From assembly GCA_052388275.1 (NCBI GenBank), contig JBQTII010000021.1:7571-71570 (forward strand): a stretch of DNA of 64,000 nucleotides, read 5' to 3'. The translations under genes and the position numbers were made by a program. This stretch comes from JBQTII01 sp052388275 (lineage in GTDB: Bacteria > Actinomycetota > Actinomycetes > Sporichthyales > Sporichthyaceae). Position 1 is the stretch's first letter. Every line of letters starts with the position of its first letter. The notes under the pieces were generated by a model, which saw only the letters and a program-made list of their open reading frames with translations, did not search any database and was not told the DNA's origin. Positions 15,984 to 24,595 of the stretch are shown piece by piece.

Positions 15984-16796
15984 GTGCGCGGGCGGCGGAT
16001 TCTGGATGACACCGGGGCACCCGTCGACGTTCCCGAACTCCCGCGCCGCATCGTCTCCCTGGTCCCCTCGCTCACCGAGGCGATCGGGGTGAGCGGCCCG
16101 GAGCTGCTGGTGGCGGTCACCGACTGGTGCACCCATCCCCCGTCGCTGGGCTGCGAGCGGATCCGCGGCACCAAGAACCCGGACGTCTCGGCGATCCTGG
16201 CGCTGAAACCGGATCTGGTGCTGGCGGCGGTGGAGGAGAACCGGCGCGGGGACCTGGACCTGCTGCGCAGCGCGGGGCTGGCCGTCTGGGTGTGCGATAT
16301 CCGCGACGTGGACTCGGCGCTGAGCTCGCTGGCGCGGGTCCTGGACATCTGCGGGCTGGGTCGCCCGGACTGGCTCCTCGCCGCCGAGCTGGCCTGGGCA
16401 GCGCCCGAACCGCCCGTGCGCCGCCGGGTCGCGGTGCCGATCTGGCGCAAGCCCTGGATGGTGGCCGGTGCGGACACCTTCACCACCGACGTGCTGAGGC
16501 GGCTGGGGTTGGACAATGTCGTCGACGATCCGCCCGCAGATGAGTTCGGGCGTTACCCGAAGATCGACCCGGACGAGCTGCGCGCCCGCGGGGCCGAGTT
16601 GATCGTGCTGCCCGACGAGCCGTATGAGTTCACCGCGCTGGACGGTCCGGAGGCATTCGCCGGTCTCGACGTCGCGCTGGTGTCCGGACGCCTGCTCACC
16701 TGGTACGGCCCCTCGATGGCGACCGCGCGCTCCGACCTCACGGCGCAGCTTGCCGCCGCCCGTCCGGGCCCGGACTGGGCCACCACTGTCCTATGA
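15984..16796 (+). CDS. Helical-backbone metal receptor (BtuF-like) without signal peptide
   Basis: A 270-residue protein of the periplasmic-binding fold used for cobalamin and iron chelates: PRRIVSLVPSLTEAIGV at the N-terminus, ILALKPDLVLAAVEENRRG, then a C-terminal lobe with VVDDPPADEFGRYPKIDPDE. Family members that import cobalamin are secreted or lipid-anchored, but this one starts directly with the fold (MRGRRILDDTGAPVDVPELP) and has no signal peptide or lipobox, and no ABC transporter genes adjoin. A cytoplasmic metal- or cofactor-binding role is therefore possible. The GTG start is supported by the family-like N-terminus, not by a clear ribosome site. Confidence 0.85.
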   Translation: MRGRRILDDTGAPVDVPELPRRIVSLVPSLTEAIGVSGPELLVAVTDWCTHPPSLGCERIRGTKNPDVSAILALKPDLVLAAVEENRRGDLDLLRSAGLAVWVCDIRDVDSALSSLARVLDICGLGRPDWLLAAELAWAAPEPPVRRRVAVPIWRKPWMVAGADTFTTDVLRRLGLDNVVDDPPADEFGRYPKIDPDELRARGAELIVLPDEPYEFTALDGPEAFAGLDVALVSGRLLTWYGPSMATARSDLTAQLAAARPGPDWATTVL

Positions 16797-16797
16797 C

Positions 16798-16861
16798 CAA
16801 CTTCTGTAGGCGTGTCGGGCCTTCGCGCTTGGCGCACGGCCCGGGACACACACAGAAGTTG
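16798..16861. repeat. Palindromic intergenic repeat, copy 2
   Basis: Inverted repeat with outer arms CAACTTCTG and CAGAAGTTG, beginning two bases after the stop of the plus-strand gene and ending four bases before the stop of panB. The right arm contains GGCCCGGGACACACACAGAA, the same core as the copy at 1517-1574. It fills the whole gap between the convergent genes, so it probably terminates both transcripts. Confidence 0.8.
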
Positions 16862-16864
16862 GGG

Positions 16865-17758
16865 CTAGTCGAAGGAATGCTCGGCAGCGGGGAAGGTGCC
16901 CCCGACCACGTCGGCCGCGTAGGCGCGGGCGGCGTCGGTGAGTACGGCGCGCAGATCGGCGTACCGCTTGACGAACCGCGGCACCTGACCCTCCCTCAGC
17001 CCGGCCATGTCCTGCCAGACCAATACCTGGGCGTCGCAGTCCGGGCCGGCGCCGATGCCGATCGTCGGGATCGTCAGCTCGGCGGTGACCGCCTTGGCGA
17101 CCGCGGCCGGCACCATCTCCAGCACCACCGCGAACGCGCCGGCCGCCTGGACGGCGTGGGCGTCGGCGAGGACCTGCTCGGCGCCCTCGCCCCGGCCCTG
17201 GACCTTGTACCCACCCAGCCCGTGCTCGCTCTGCGGGGTGAAGCCGATGTGCGCCATCACCGGCACGCCCGCGTCGACGATCGCCTTGATCTGCGCGGCG
17301 ACCCGCACCCCACCCTCGAGCTTGACGGCGTGCGCGCCGCCCTCCTTCATGAAGCGGATCGAGGTCTGGAGGGCCTGCTCGGGTGAGACCTGGTAGGACC
17401 CGAACGGCAGATCCCCCACCACCAGGGCCCGCTTGCTGGCCTGCACCACCGCGCGGCACAGCGGCAGCAGTTCCTCGACCGTCACCGGCACGGTGGTCTC
17501 GTAGCCGTACACGTTGTTCGCGGCGCTGTCCCCGACCAGCAGCACGGGGATCCCGGCGGCGTCGAAGATCTCCGCGGTGTACATGTCGTAGGCGGTAAGC
17601 ATCGGCCAGCGATCGCCGCGGGCCTTCATGGCGGCCAGCGCCGGGATCCGCACGCGCTTGGCCGGGGGAAGGTTTCCGTAGACCGGGGTGGACTCGTCCG
17701 CGGGACGCGCGGAGGCAGGAGAGTCGGCGCCAGGTGGGTCGGGCGGGGTGGGGGTCAT
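16865..17758 (-). CDS. panB: 3-methyl-2-oxobutanoate hydroxymethyltransferase
   Basis: A 297-residue enzyme making ketopantoate, the first committed step to pantothenate and coenzyme A. A Pro-rich N-terminal tail of about 35 residues precedes the (beta/alpha)8 barrel. Diagnostic segments are MLTAYDMYTAEIFDAAGIP, LLVGDSAANNVYGYETT (metal-site GDS), VGDLPFGSYQVSPEQAL, AVKLEGG, VMAHIGFTPQSEHGLGGYKVQ and IPTIGIGAGPDCDAQVLVW. No other pan genes adjoin. The gene ends at the palindromic repeat. Confidence 0.96.
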   Translation of the reverse strand: MTPTPPDPPGADSPASARPADESTPVYGNLPPAKRVRIPALAAMKARGDRWPMLTAYDMYTAEIFDAAGIPVLLVGDSAANNVYGYETTVPVTVEELLPLCRAVVQASKRALVVGDLPFGSYQVSPEQALQTSIRFMKEGGAHAVKLEGGVRVAAQIKAIVDAGVPVMAHIGFTPQSEHGLGGYKVQGRGEGAEQVLADAHAVQAAGAFAVVLEMVPAAVAKAVTAELTIPTIGIGAGPDCDAQVLVWQDMAGLREGQVPRFVKRYADLRAVLTDAARAYAADVVGGTFPAAEHSFD

Positions 17759-17830
17759 CGGTGACTCCTCGTCAGTACACCTCGGGGTCTCCGGATGAGC
17801 TCCCCTGGCAGGCTCAGGGTACGCGCCGGG

Positions 17831-19648
17831 TTAGGTCGCGGTCTCGCGCCAGCCGCTGGTGATGGGCAGGCGGCGGTCGCGGCCGAAGGCTCGCCGGGAG
17901 ATCTTTGGACCCGGCGGGTACTGGCGACGCTTGTACTCGGCAAGGTCGACCATCCGAAGGATGCGGGTGACCAAGGCGGCGTCGAACCCGGTGGCGACCA
18001 GGTCCGCCGCGGAGGCATCGCGTTCGACGTAGTCATCGAGGAGGTCGTCGAGCACGGCATAGTCCGGCAACGAGTCGGTGTCGAGCTGACCCGGCCTCAG
18101 TTCCGCGGACGGCGGTTTGGTGATGGAGTTCGGCGGGATCGGGGGGATCTGGCCGAGCCGGGTCGCCTCGGCATTGCGCCACTCGGACAGCCGCCACACC
18201 AGGGTCTTCGGCACGTCCTTGAGGGGTGCGAAGCCGCCGACCGCGTCGCCGTAAATAGTGGAGTACCCGGCGGCCAGTTCGCTCTTGTTGCCGGTTGCGA
18301 GCACCAGATGGCCCTCGGCATTGGACAGCCCCATCAGCGTCGCTCCGCGCACCCGTGCCTGCAGGTTCTCCTCGGCCAGGCCGGTGAATCCGAGTTCGCC
18401 CAGGTAAGCCGCGACCATCGGCTCGATCGCCACCGTGCGGTAGTGACAACCGGTGCGGGCCGCGAAGTCCGCGGCGTCGGACTGGGAGTGCTCGGAGGAG
18501 TACTTCGACGGCATCGAGACGCCATAGACCTGCGGCGCACCAACCGCGTCGCAGGCGATCGCGGCCACCAGCGCCGAGTCGATCCCGCCGGACAGCCCGA
18601 GCACCACCGAGGTGAAGGCGTTCTTGCGCACGTAGTCGCCGAGCGCCAGCACCAGCGCCCCGTACACCTCGGCCTCGCTCGAGCTGCGCGGTTGCACGGG
18701 CGCGGGCTGCGGGGCATAGGTCGGCAGCGGATCGGGGTCGAGCACGACCCGGAGCACGCTCACCGCGGCGGCGTCCGCGGCCGCCACCGTTGCGGCCAGC
18801 GCGGGCTCGCCGCCGGGTAGCTCGCTCGCCATGGCGATCACCGGACGCGGCCCCGACCCGCCGGGTGTTCCCAGCTCGAGGTCGGCGACCAGCAGGGCCT
18901 CGTCGAACTGGGGTGCGCGGGCGAGAAGCTCGCCGGCGGGGGTGACCACGAGGGAATCTCCGTCGAAGATCAGCTCGTCCTGCCCGCCGACGAGGTTGAC
19001 GTAGGCGAGCGTCGCTCCCGCTTCCGCGGCCCGCCGCCGGCACAGCGCAAGGCGGGTGTCGTCCTTATTCAGCTCGTAGGGAGAACCGTTGAGCACGACC
19101 AGCAATCCCGCGCCCGCCCCGGCCGCCGCCGCAACCGGGCCGCCGTCCTGCCAGAGGTCCTCGCAGATCGCGAACGCGATGTCGATCCCGTGCAGTCGCA
19201 CGAGCGGCAGCACGTTGCCGGGCACGAAGTAGCGGAACTCGTCGAACACCCCGTAATTGGGCAGGTGGTGCTTTGCCGAGCGGGCGACCACCCGCCCACC
19301 GTGCAGTACCGCCAGCGCATTCTTCGGCGACCCGGCCGGGCGGCCCAGCCGCACTCGGTCGTGTTCGGTCGCGTCGAGGTAACCCAGAACAACGGTGAGG
19401 TCACTGAGGCCCTCCGCATCCAGGCGCTGCGCCAGGGCGCGGGGCGCTGCCCGGGACGCGGCCTGGAAGGAGCTGCGTAGCGCCAGGTCCTCGACGGGGT
19501 ACCCGGTGAGGACCATCTCCCCGAAAGCCACCAGGTGCGCCCCGGCCGCCGCGGCCTGCCGGGCCCGGTCCAGCACGAGCTCGCAGTTGGCCTCGATCGC
19601 TCCGACAGTGGGGTTGACCTGCGCGAGCGCGATCCGCAGCTGGGGCAT
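17831..19648 (-). CDS. nadE: Glutamine-dependent NAD+ synthetase
   Basis: A 605-residue two-domain enzyme. Residues 1-~280 form a nitrilase-type glutaminase with Glu in LVAFGEMVLTGYP, Lys in SAKHHLPNYGVFDEF and Cys in IAFAICEDLWQDG. The C-terminal part is the ATP-pyrophosphatase NAD synthetase with the P-loop LGLSGGIDSALVAAIACD near residue 350, then VYGVSMPSKYSSEHS and LATGNKSELAAGYSTIYGD. It amidates nicotinic acid adenine dinucleotide using glutamine. On the minus strand TACGCT lies six bases before the ATG, consistent with a leaderless transcript. The gene diverges from glnA2, which fits its need for glutamine, though co-regulation is only inferred. Confidence 0.97.
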   Translation of the reverse strand: MPQLRIALAQVNPTVGAIEANCELVLDRARQAAAAGAHLVAFGEMVLTGYPVEDLALRSSFQAASRAAPRALAQRLDAEGLSDLTVVLGYLDATEHDRVRLGRPAGSPKNALAVLHGGRVVARSAKHHLPNYGVFDEFRYFVPGNVLPLVRLHGIDIAFAICEDLWQDGGPVAAAAGAGAGLLVVLNGSPYELNKDDTRLALCRRRAAEAGATLAYVNLVGGQDELIFDGDSLVVTPAGELLARAPQFDEALLVADLELGTPGGSGPRPVIAMASELPGGEPALAATVAAADAAAVSVLRVVLDPDPLPTYAPQPAPVQPRSSSEAEVYGALVLALGDYVRKNAFTSVVLGLSGGIDSALVAAIACDAVGAPQVYGVSMPSKYSSEHSQSDAADFAARTGCHYRTVAIEPMVAAYLGELGFTGLAEENLQARVRGATLMGLSNAEGHLVLATGNKSELAAGYSTIYGDAVGGFAPLKDVPKTLVWRLSEWRNAEATRLGQIPPIPPNSITKPPSAELRPGQLDTDSLPDYAVLDDLLDDYVERDASAADLVATGFDAALVTRILRMVDLAEYKRRQYPPGPKISRRAFGRDRRLPITSGWRETAT

Positions 19649-19805
19649 TGGGCCAGCGTAGGCCCGCGCTCGCGCGCCGGAACGAGCGAGGCGATCGCGG
19701 GCATCTCACACCCGATCGCGCCCTGTGTTACCGGCCGGAAACCCTGGTGCACCAGACTGTCGGGCAGGATCCCCCGATCCCCTCACGCCACGAGTCGGAG
19801 AAGGT

Positions 19806-21143
19806 ATGGACAAGCAGACCGAGTTCGTGTTGCGCACCCTCGAGGAGCGCGACCTGCGCTTTGTTCGGTTGTGGTTCACCGACGTGCTGGGAATGCTCAA
19901 GTCGGTGGCGATCGCCCCTGCCGAGCTGGAGTCGGCGTTCGCCGAGGGCATCGGCTTCGACGGCTCCGCGATCGAGGGCTTCGCCCGCGTCCACGAGTCC
20001 GACATGCTGGCCAAGCCGGACCCGGCGACCTTCCAGGTGCTGCCCTGGCGCGCCGAGGCGCCGGGCACGGCCCGCATGTTCTGCGACATCCTGCAGACCG
20101 ACGGTGCCCCGAGTTTCGCGGACCCGCGCTACGTGCTCAAGCGGACGCTGGCCAGGGCATCGGACCTGGGGTTCACCTTTTACACCCACCCCGAGATCGA
20201 GTTCTACCTGTTCGCCAAGCACCCGGTCGCGGGCGAGCGCCCGATCCCGATCGACCACGGCGGGTACTTCGACCACACGATCCACGGCGCCGGGCACGAC
20301 TACCGTCGCCACGCGATCACGATGCTGGAGAACATGGGCATCTCGGTCGAGTTCAGCCACCACGAGGGCGGACCGGGCCAGCAGGAGATCGACCTGCGCT
20401 ACGCCGATGCACTGACCACCGCGGATAACGTCATGACCTTCCGCATGGTGATGAAGGAGGTGGCGCTCGAGCAGAACGTCTACGCCTCCTTCATGCCCAA
20501 GCCCTTCACCGAGCACCCGGGTTCGGGCATGCACACCCACCTCTCGCTGTTCGAGGGGGACCGCAACGCCTTCTACGAGGCGGGAGCGGAGTACCAGCTC
20601 TCCAAGGTCGGGCGCGCGTTCATCGCCGGCCTGCTCAAACACGCCGCGGAGATCACCGCGGTCACCAACCAGTGGGTGAACTCCTACAAGCGACTGTGGG
20701 GTGGCGGCGAGGCGCCGTCCTACATCTGCTGGGGGCACAACAACCGTTCGGCCCTGGTGCGGGTACCGATGTACAAGCCGACCAAGGGCCAGTCCACCCG
20801 GGTGGAGTTCCGCTCGCTGGACTCGGCCTGCAACCCCTACCTGGCCTACGCGCTGCTGCTCGCCGCGGGCCTCAAGGGCATCGAGGAGGGCTACGAGCTC
20901 CCGCCCGGCGCCGAGGACGACGTCTGGTCGCTCTCGGGCGCCGAGCGCCGGGCACTGGGCATCGACCCGTTGCCGCAGAACCTCGCCGAAGCCATCACCG
21001 CGATGGAGCGCAGCGAACTCGCCGCCGAAACCCTCGGTGAGGGCGTCTTCGACTTCTTCCTGCGCAACAAGCGGCGCGAATGGGAGGAGTACCGGATGCA
21101 GGTCACGGCCTTCGAGCTCGACCGCTACCTGCCTGTGCTGTGA
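19806..21143 (+). CDS. glnA2: Type I glutamine synthetase, GlnA2 subfamily
   Basis: A 445-residue protein beginning MDKQTEFVLRTLEERDLRFV; the ATG has GGAGAAGG just upstream. It has the beta-grasp N-terminus, FDGSAIEGFARVHESDM, metal/substrate motifs (PEIEFYLF, VEFSHHEGGPGQQEID, GSGMHTHLSL) and the NRSALVRVP/RVEFRSLD ammonia-ATP region. It matches the shorter actinobacterial GlnA2 (Mycobacterium Rv2222c type) rather than GlnA1. The Tyr of the adenylylation loop seen in the GS at 35060-36484 is not recognisable here, so it is probably not a GlnE target. GlnA2 relatives are often less active glutamine synthetases or act on other amines; activity cannot be decided from sequence. Confidence 0.95.
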   Translation: MDKQTEFVLRTLEERDLRFVRLWFTDVLGMLKSVAIAPAELESAFAEGIGFDGSAIEGFARVHESDMLAKPDPATFQVLPWRAEAPGTARMFCDILQTDGAPSFADPRYVLKRTLARASDLGFTFYTHPEIEFYLFAKHPVAGERPIPIDHGGYFDHTIHGAGHDYRRHAITMLENMGISVEFSHHEGGPGQQEIDLRYADALTTADNVMTFRMVMKEVALEQNVYASFMPKPFTEHPGSGMHTHLSLFEGDRNAFYEAGAEYQLSKVGRAFIAGLLKHAAEITAVTNQWVNSYKRLWGGGEAPSYICWGHNNRSALVRVPMYKPTKGQSTRVEFRSLDSACNPYLAYALLLAAGLKGIEEGYELPPGAEDDVWSLSGAERRALGIDPLPQNLAEAITAMERSELAAETLGEGVFDFFLRNKRREWEEYRMQVTAFELDRYLPVL

Positions 21144-21165
21144 GGGTCCCGGGTGGGGCCACGCT

Positions 21166-21453
21166 TCAGGCGACGCTGACCCGGCCCGGCAGGAACACCA
21201 GCCACGGTGCCTGGTAGGTGATCGTGACGGTGCCGTCCGGCGGCACATTCACGTTCGTGGAACTCTTGCCGGCGTTCATGATGAACAGGTAGCGGTAGTG
21301 AATGTCGACCTGGTGCGCACCCGCCGTCACCGGCGTCTTGAAGGAGCCCCATCGCACCTTCTGGGCGGTCCCGTCGATCGTCACGATCGGGGGAAAGAGG
21401 TACAGGATGAACATCAGGAAGAAGAACTTGGTGTCGATCGCGATGGTCCCCAT
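21166..21453 (-). CDS. Small protein with N-terminal hydrophobic segment (95 aa)
   Basis: Begins MGTIAIDTKFFFLMFILYLF; the ATG at 21453 has GGAAAGGA five bases upstream, which excludes the slightly longer frame. Residues ~9-22 are strongly hydrophobic and aromatic, and the remaining ~70 residues look like a small all-beta domain (VTAGAHQVDIHYRYLFIMN, VNVPPDGTVTITYQAPW). It may be a membrane-associated beta-sandwich protein. No family name is recognised. It sits antisense between glnA2 and glnE. Confidence 0.72.
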   Translation of the reverse strand: MGTIAIDTKFFFLMFILYLFPPIVTIDGTAQKVRWGSFKTPVTAGAHQVDIHYRYLFIMNAGKSSTNVNVPPDGTVTITYQAPWLVFLPGRVSVA

Positions 21454-21563
21454 CGGATTCCTTTCCACGGTGGCCCCGGCCGCCCGAGAGCGCCCGGTCT
21501 GGGTTTACGGCGCCTTGGATGCCGTGAGGGGTGCCGAAAGTTCCCGGCGGCTAAGTTGACCTC

Positions 21564-24500
21564 GTGAGCGAGCTCCGCGGCCGGACCCCGGGCCGCCCGG
21601 TCCCTACGACCGACTCGCTGCTGGCGCGGCTGGGGTTTCAGCGTCGCGAGCAGGCGCGGGAGTTGATCTCACGCCCCGCGCTGGCGCTCGGTGAGAACGC
21701 CGACGTGCTGGCAACCTTTGGTCAGGCGCCCGACCCGGACCTCGCGCTGGTGCAGCTCATCCGGCTGGCCGAAGCCGCCGAGCCCGCGGAACTACGACAC
21801 GCGCTGGTGGATTCGCCGGGTCTGCGGCGCCGCCTGATCGCGGTGCTGGGCGCGTCCGAGGCACTGGGGGATCATCTCCTGCGGCACCGCAATGACTGGC
21901 AGCTCCTGATTCCCGACGAGGCGGGCGCCCCGACGCCTGAGCAGCTGCGCGCGGGGATGCTGGCAGTGGTGGGCGCGGACCCACTCGCCGCGGAGCCGGT
22001 GGCGACCGGGGGCCTTATGCAGTCCTACGACCGGCTGCGGGTGGCCTACCGGCGCCGCCTGCTCCTGCTCGCGGCGCGGGACCTGACCGGGGCCGCGGAC
22101 CTGGAGTTGGCCGCGGCTGAGCTCGCCGACCTGGCCGCCGCCACGGTCGAGGCCGCGCTGGCGATCGCGCGGGCCGGCGTGCCTGCCGGGGCGGCGCCGT
22201 GCCGCCTCGCCGTGATCGGCATGGGCAAGTGCGGTGGCCGCGAGCTCAACTACGTCAGTGACGTGGACGTCATCTTCGTCGCCGAGGCCGCCCACGGCTC
22301 CGATGGCGAACTCGCCGAGGAGAGCGCGGCACTGCGCACCGCGACCCAGCTCGCGACGGGGCTCATGCGAGCGTGTGGGGCCGCAACGGCCGAGGGCACG
22401 ATCTGGCCGGTCGATCCCGCGCTGCGGCCCGAGGGCAAGCAAGGCCCCCTGGTGCGGACGTTGGCCAGCCACGTCGCGTACTACGAGCGCTGGGCCAAGA
22501 CCTGGGAGTTCCAGGCACTGCTCAAGGCCCGCCCGATTGCCGGCGATCTGATGCTGGGTCACGCCTACACCGACGCGCTTGCGCCACTGGTGTGGAAGGC
22601 CGCGAACCGGGAAAATTTTGTGGGCGACGTCCAGGCGATGAGGCGGCGGGTGGAGGCAACTCTGGCGCCGGCCGATGCGGACCGTCAGCTCAAGCTCGGG
22701 CCGGGCGGGCTGCGCGACGTTGAGTTCGCCGTCCAGTTGCTGCAGATGGTGCACGGCCGCGACGATGCGGCGCTGCACGCCGGCTCCACCCTCGACGCGT
22801 TGGCCGCCCTCTCCCAGGGCGGTTACGTCGGGCGCGACGACGCCGATGGTCTCGCGCAGGCCTACCGCTTCCTGCGTACCCTCGAGCACCGCATCCAGCT
22901 CTACAAACTGTGGCGGACCCATCAGCTGCCCGAGGGTGAGTCCGACCTGCGCAGGCTCGGGCGCTCGATGGGTCTGCAGGGAGACCCTGCGGCCGAGCTC
23001 ACGCTGCTCTGGCGCAAGCACTCGGCGCGAGTCCGCCGCCTGCACGAGAAGCTGTTCTATCGTCCGCTGCTCATCGCCGTCTCCCGGCTTTCCGACGGTG
23101 ATTCCCGGCTCACCACCGACGCCGCCAAGTCCCGGTTGGCCGCCCTCGGTTACGCCGACCCGGCGGGCGCATTGCGGCACCTGGAGGCGCTGACGGCCGG
23201 GCTGAGCCGGCGCGCGGCCATCCAACGCACCCTGCTGCCGGTGATGCTCGGCTGGTTCGCCGACGCGGCCGACCCAGACGCAGGTCTGCTGGCTTTCCGT
23301 CAGGTCTCCGATGCGCTCGGATCCACTCCCTGGTATCTGCGGATGCTGCGTGATGAAGGCCAGGCCGCGCAGCGCATGGCGTACCTGCTCGCCTCCGGCC
23401 GCTTCGCCGCGGAGCTGTTGCTGCGAGCCCCGGAGGGCACCGCCATGCTCGCCGACGACGACGAGCTGCGTCCACGGGCTCGTGATGCGCTGATCACCGA
23501 GGCGCACGCCGCGGTTGCCAGAGCAACGACCGCGGAGGCAGCCGTGATTGCGGTGCGGGGCAACCGTCGCCGCGAGCAGTTCCGCATCGCGGCCGCCGAC
23601 ACTCTGAACTCCCTCGACGTCACTGATGTCGCGGGCGCCATCACCGACGTGGTCGCCGCTACCCTGACCGGCGCGCTCGCCGCGGCCACACGCGGGGTGC
23701 TCGGCGAGGAATCCTCCCCGGTCCGCTTCACCGTGGTCGCGATGGGACGCCTCGGCGGGCACGAGATGAGTTATGCCAGCGATGCCGATGTCATGTTCGT
23801 GTACGAGGCGATGCCCGAGGTGGCGGAGAAGATCGCCACCGACACCGCGCACGCGCTGGCCAACGAACTGCGCCGGCTGCTGCACATGCCCGCACCCGAG
23901 CCCACCCTGGAGGTCGACGCCGATCTGCGCCCGGAAGGCCGCCAGGGCCCGCTGGTGCGATCGCTGGCCTCCTATGCGGCCTATTACGATCGCTGGTCCA
24001 GCGGCTGGGAAGCCCAGGCTTTGCTGCGGGCGGAGGTCATCGCGGGAGACGCCGATCTCGGTGCGAGGTTCACTGCCCTGATCGATCCGCTGCGGTATCC
24101 CGCGGGTGGACTGACACAGGATCAGATTCGCGAGATTCGGCGCATCAAGGCAAGGGTGGAGAACGAGCGACTACCACGGGGGGCCGATCCGGCCCTGCAC
24201 ACCAAGCTCGGCCGCGGCGGGCTCGCGGACGTCGAGTGGGCCGCGCAGCTGCTGCAGCTACGCTACGGCGCGTCAGTGCCCGCACTGCGGACAACCCGCA
24301 CGCTGGCCGCCCTCTACGCCGCCCGGGACGCCGAGCTGTTGTCCGAGGATGACCGGGTCGTACTGGTGTCGGCCTGGCGCCTGGCCACCGAGGTCCGCAA
24401 CGCGATCATGCTGGTGCGAGGCCGCCCGGCCGACAGCCCGCCGACCGGGGGGCGCGAACTTTCCTCGATGGCGAGCCTGCTCGGCTACCCGGTGCAGGAG

Positions 24501-24581
24501 AGCGGGCGGATGCTGGACGAGTACCGCCGGCTCACCCGCCGGGCTCGCGCCATCGTCGAGCGGATCATTTACCAGGACTGA
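21564..24581 (+). CDS. glnE: Bifunctional glutamine synthetase adenylyltransferase/deadenylylase
   Basis: A 1005-residue protein that adds or removes AMP on the regulatory Tyr of glutamine synthetase. Both halves contain a nucleotidyltransferase core: GMGKCGGRELNYVSDVDVIF near residue 225 (deadenylylase half) and AMGRLGGHEMSYASDADVMF near residue 735 (adenylylase half), each followed by LRPEGxQGPLVR and a GGLxDVEFA/GGLADVEWA motif. The Asp pairs of both sites are intact. The GTG start has TAAGTT six bases upstream, a candidate leaderless promoter. It lies between glnA2 and, 10 kb on, glnA1, which carries the target Tyr. Confidence 0.97.
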   Translation: MSELRGRTPGRPVPTTDSLLARLGFQRREQARELISRPALALGENADVLATFGQAPDPDLALVQLIRLAEAAEPAELRHALVDSPGLRRRLIAVLGASEALGDHLLRHRNDWQLLIPDEAGAPTPEQLRAGMLAVVGADPLAAEPVATGGLMQSYDRLRVAYRRRLLLLAARDLTGAADLELAAAELADLAAATVEAALAIARAGVPAGAAPCRLAVIGMGKCGGRELNYVSDVDVIFVAEAAHGSDGELAEESAALRTATQLATGLMRACGAATAEGTIWPVDPALRPEGKQGPLVRTLASHVAYYERWAKTWEFQALLKARPIAGDLMLGHAYTDALAPLVWKAANRENFVGDVQAMRRRVEATLAPADADRQLKLGPGGLRDVEFAVQLLQMVHGRDDAALHAGSTLDALAALSQGGYVGRDDADGLAQAYRFLRTLEHRIQLYKLWRTHQLPEGESDLRRLGRSMGLQGDPAAELTLLWRKHSARVRRLHEKLFYRPLLIAVSRLSDGDSRLTTDAAKSRLAALGYADPAGALRHLEALTAGLSRRAAIQRTLLPVMLGWFADAADPDAGLLAFRQVSDALGSTPWYLRMLRDEGQAAQRMAYLLASGRFAAELLLRAPEGTAMLADDDELRPRARDALITEAHAAVARATTAEAAVIAVRGNRRREQFRIAAADTLNSLDVTDVAGAITDVVAATLTGALAAATRGVLGEESSPVRFTVVAMGRLGGHEMSYASDADVMFVYEAMPEVAEKIATDTAHALANELRRLLHMPAPEPTLEVDADLRPEGRQGPLVRSLASYAAYYDRWSSGWEAQALLRAEVIAGDADLGARFTALIDPLRYPAGGLTQDQIREIRRIKARVENERLPRGADPALHTKLGRGGLADVEWAAQLLQLRYGASVPALRTTRTLAALYAARDAELLSEDDRVVLVSAWRLATEVRNAIMLVRGRPADSPPTGGRELSSMASLLGYPVQESGRMLDEYRRLTRRARAIVERIIYQD

Positions 24582-24595
24582 TCCTGGCGGCTGCC

